The notes under the pieces were generated by a model. That model ran no database searches and was not told the origin of the DNA. It saw only the letters and a program-made list of their open reading frames with translations. A stretch of 5,825 bases of DNA, taken from assembly GCA_018894995.1 (NCBI GenBank), contig JAHIOZ010000062.1, positions 1 through 5,825 on the forward strand. Reading direction: 5' to 3'. Source of the DNA: Patescibacteria group bacterium. GTDB taxonomy: Bacteria; Patescibacteriota; Minisyncoccia; Phycocordibacterales; UBA12079. Made by a program: the position numbers and the translations under genes. Below, piece by piece: positions 4,979 through 5,825 of this stretch; the stretch's first letter is position 1; each line of letters starts with the position of its first letter.

Positions 4979-5071
4979 CAAAACACAAAAAACCACTTTT
5001 TTTAAAAAGTGGTTTTTTGTGTTTTGTGGAAGTGGCGAAAGCAAACAATTTTGCTTTCGTCGAGAGTTGAA
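4959..5071 (+). repeat. Long inverted repeat containing an inverted copy of the tmRNA 3' end
   Basis: Arms 4967-5001 and 5004-5038 are perfectly complementary over 35 bp. The left arm covers the end of the T-arm, the acceptor strand, the discriminator and the flank. After a 25-nt insertion (5039-5063) the match resumes: 4959-4966 pairs with 5064-5071 (AGTTGAA side), reaching the T-loop. The insertion is mostly a hairpin of its own: CGAAAGCAAA (5036-5045) pairs with TTTGCTTTCG (5050-5059). The inner part of the repeat serves as terminator; the outer part is not needed for that. Confidence 0.85.
4987..5018 (+). terminator. Intrinsic terminator of ssrA
   Basis: AAAAAACCACTTTTT (4987-5001) pairs with its exact complement (5004-5018) and ends in six T's (5013-5018). 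It lies nine bases after the mature tmRNA 3' end. Confidence 0.8.
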
Positions 5072-5080
5072 AGACGGAGT

Positions 5081-5158
5081 GGTCTGCGATTTTTATTTTT
5101 TCCGCCATAAAAGGAAAAAATAAAAAGGACCTTTTTTCAAAAAGGTCCTTTTTATTTT
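5081..5158 (+). promoter_or_regulatory. Two overlapping, mutually exclusive hairpins (attenuator-like)
   Basis: Hairpin one pairs 5090-5103 with 5113-5126 (14 bp, 9-nt loop), with GGTC (5081-5084) and GACC (5128-5131) able to extend it. Hairpin two pairs 5117-5136 with 5139-5158 (20 bp perfect) and ends TTTTTATTTT, so it looks like a terminator. Both need 5117-5131. Forming the first would prevent the second, the arrangement seen in attenuators. No ligand site or leader peptide is recognised. The second hairpin may simply be a back-up terminator for ssrA. Confidence 0.5.
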
Positions 5159-5163
5159 AAAGA

Positions 5164-5192
5164 TTGACTTTCAAGTGTTTTTGAAACACAAT
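5164..5192 (+). promoter_or_regulatory. Probable promoter of the 127-aa protein gene
   Basis: TTGACT (5164-5169, 5 of 6), a 17-nt spacer and CACAAT (5187-5192, 4 of 6) predict a start near 5199 and a leader of about 56 nt. An alternative is TTGAAA (5181-5186) with TAAAGT (5203-5208) at 16 nt. In the leader, TTGGCT and AGCCAA (5220-5234) form a small hairpin just before the ribosome site. Confidence 0.4.
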
Positions 5193-5242
5193 AGCAACAG
5201 GATAAAGTTTTTCAAAATATTGGCTCCAAGCCAACAAATAAA

Positions 5243-5248
5243 AAGGGG
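5243..5248 (+). promoter_or_regulatory. Ribosome-binding site choosing the ATG at 5255
   Basis: AAGGGG (5243-5248) lies six bases before ATG 5255 but directly abuts the in-frame TTG at 5249. The spacing favours the ATG. Confidence 0.6.
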
Positions 5249-5254
5249 TTGAAT

Positions 5255-5638
5255 ATGCTGGAATTATGGGTTCACAGAAAAAGACACCTTAAAGGAATTC
5301 TCGGAATAGGGATTTTTTATGAACCCGAATCTGAGGATACAACCGTTGATGAAAAAGTAAAAGAGCTTCTCTGTTCAATAAAGGAAGGGAGCATAAAAAT
5401 AACCATTGAATCAAAAAACAAACAAATGATTTTTAAAAACGGCAACGGACTGGACTTATGTTTTGAAATAAAAAGAAATCAAAGAATCCGTTTGGATGAA
5501 TTAAAACAATTTATCATTGGGATAAATTCAATGAAAGAAATCACTATTTCTGAACCGCGTTTTAATTCAGGTTTCTACATTATACAAGATATTTTTTTTG
5601 ATGATGTCGAAGGATTCCCGATTGGTAAAATGATGTAA
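5255..5638 (+). CDS. Unrecognised 127-aa protein
   Basis: A complete gene with a Shine-Dalgarno sequence, a probable promoter and a strong terminator that overlaps its stop codon. I do not recognise the family. The protein starts MLELWVHRKRHLKGILGIGI and has no signal peptide or membrane segment. The pattern suggests alternating strands and helices: a hydrophobic strand LGIGIFYE, an acidic helix DEKVKELLCSIKEG, a strand pair (IKITIES, KQMIFKNGNG), LDLCFEIKR, a helix LDELKQFIIGINSM, and acidic IIQDIFFDDVEG near the end. Two cysteines are present. It is on the same strand as ssrA but separated by several hairpins and has its own promoter, so no operon is implied. The in-frame TTG at 5249 would add two residues only. 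Confidence 0.8.
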   Translation: MLELWVHRKRHLKGILGIGIFYEPESEDTTVDEKVKELLCSIKEGSIKITIESKNKQMIFKNGNGLDLCFEIKRNQRIRLDELKQFIIGINSMKEITISEPRFNSGFYIIQDIFFDDVEGFPIGKMM

Positions 5639-5666
5639 ACCCGCAGTCTCGCACTGCGGGTTTTTT
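5637..5666 (+). terminator. Intrinsic terminator of the 127-aa protein gene
   Basis: AACCCGCAGT (5638-5647) pairs perfectly with ACTGCGGGTT (5653-5662) around a 5-nt loop and runs into TTTTTT (5661-5666). The stem begins inside the TAA stop codon. Confidence 0.92.
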
Positions 5667-5707
5667 AATTTAAAAAAATCAACAATACTCTCAATTACGA
5701 AACTCCA

Positions 5708-5746
5708 TGATATAATAAAAGCACTCCAATAAGGAGTGCTTTTATT
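5708..5746 (+). promoter_or_regulatory. Extended -10 promoter followed by a 14-bp hairpin before the last gene
   Basis: TGA plus a perfect TATAAT (5711-5716) form an extended -10 element predicting a start near 5723. A hairpin with arms 5714-5727 and 5733-5746 and loop AATAA overlaps it. The right arm contains AAGGAG (5731-5736), a possible Shine-Dalgarno sequence 13 nt before ATG 5750, paired with CTCC. The hairpin followed by TTTTATT can also be read as a second terminator behind the one at 5637-5666. Confidence 0.4.
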
Positions 5747-5749
5747 GAT

Positions 5750-5825
5750 ATGAATACGCTTGTAGTTTTCCGACAAATCAAAGAAAAAGTAAAAGCATAT
5801 ATAAAACAATTAAAACTTAAAATTG
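5750..5825 (+). CDS. Start of an unrecognised gene (25 codons visible)
   Basis: From ATG 5750 the frame is open to the window edge. It begins MNTLVVFRQIKEKVKAYIKQ and continues LKLKI, a basic, probably helical N-terminus. Support comes from the extended -10 box and possible Shine-Dalgarno sequence upstream. Too little is visible to name it, and a short chance frame is possible. A minus-strand frame across the same bases has no start signals. Confidence 0.4.
   Translation, partial: MNTLVVFRQIKEKVKAYIKQLKLKI

Noticed and set aside
5026..5100. Possible tRNA-Ser-like gene beginning GGAAGTGGCG
   Set aside because: The 5' part resembles an acceptor and a GAGTGGTC D-arm, but this is the inverted tmRNA tail copy. 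There is no anticodon arm, T-arm or 3' acceptor strand.
5567..5809. Minus-strand 80-codon frame near the right end
   Set aside because: It runs through the terminator at 5637-5666 and across the end of the 127-aa gene, with no promoter or ribosome site.
1..5825. CRISPR array or tandem repeat array
   Set aside because: No regularly spaced direct repeats were seen. All prominent repeats are inverted pairs.

Overview
The window is AT-rich and bacterial. It has short genes, many AT-rich hairpin terminators, few Shine-Dalgarno sequences and several promoters whose -10 box lies only 6-7 nt before the start codon. Together with a truncated HTH protein of a kind I associate with these genomes, this suggests a Candidate Phyla Radiation (Patescibacteria, Parcubacteria-like) genome. 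That placement is an inference from style. The standard genetic code fits every gene.

Layout. 1-342 (minus): 5' part of an HTH protein, with a promoter overlapped by an inverted repeat. 428-751 (minus): small ASCH-domain protein resembling the YqfB amidohydrolase. 894-2822 (minus): complete FtsH membrane AAA+ zinc protease with a clear sigma70-type promoter that seems to give a leaderless mRNA. 2823-3390: a 568-base stretch with no gene but packed with inverted repeats. Its core (3044-3207) folds almost end to end into one long rod, followed on the minus strand by a hairpin with a T-run, so it is a candidate minus-strand small RNA. 3391-3885 (minus): unrecognised 164-aa protein with the best ribosome-binding site of the window and a classic terminator. 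3980-4429 (plus): SmpB. 4591-4978 (plus): tmRNA (ssrA), with acceptor stem, T-arm and a tag reading frame visible. 4979-5254: a run of hairpins. 5255-5638 (plus): unrecognised 127-aa protein with a strong terminator. 5750-end (plus): start of an unrecognised gene.

Function. SmpB and tmRNA are the two dedicated parts of trans-translation, which rescues stalled ribosomes and adds a degradation tag. FtsH is one of the proteases known in other bacteria to degrade such tagged proteins. Rescue and disposal are therefore encoded within about 4 kb, though in different transcription units.

The most unusual signal is that both ends of the tmRNA gene are matched by inverted copies in the adjacent flanks: 23-nt arms with one mismatch at the 5' end, and 35-bp perfect arms at the 3' end. 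A longer precursor could hide both strands of the acceptor stem. The other main candidates are the rod-like RNA at 3003-3207, the leaderless promoters, and two overlapping, mutually exclusive hairpins at 5081-5158.
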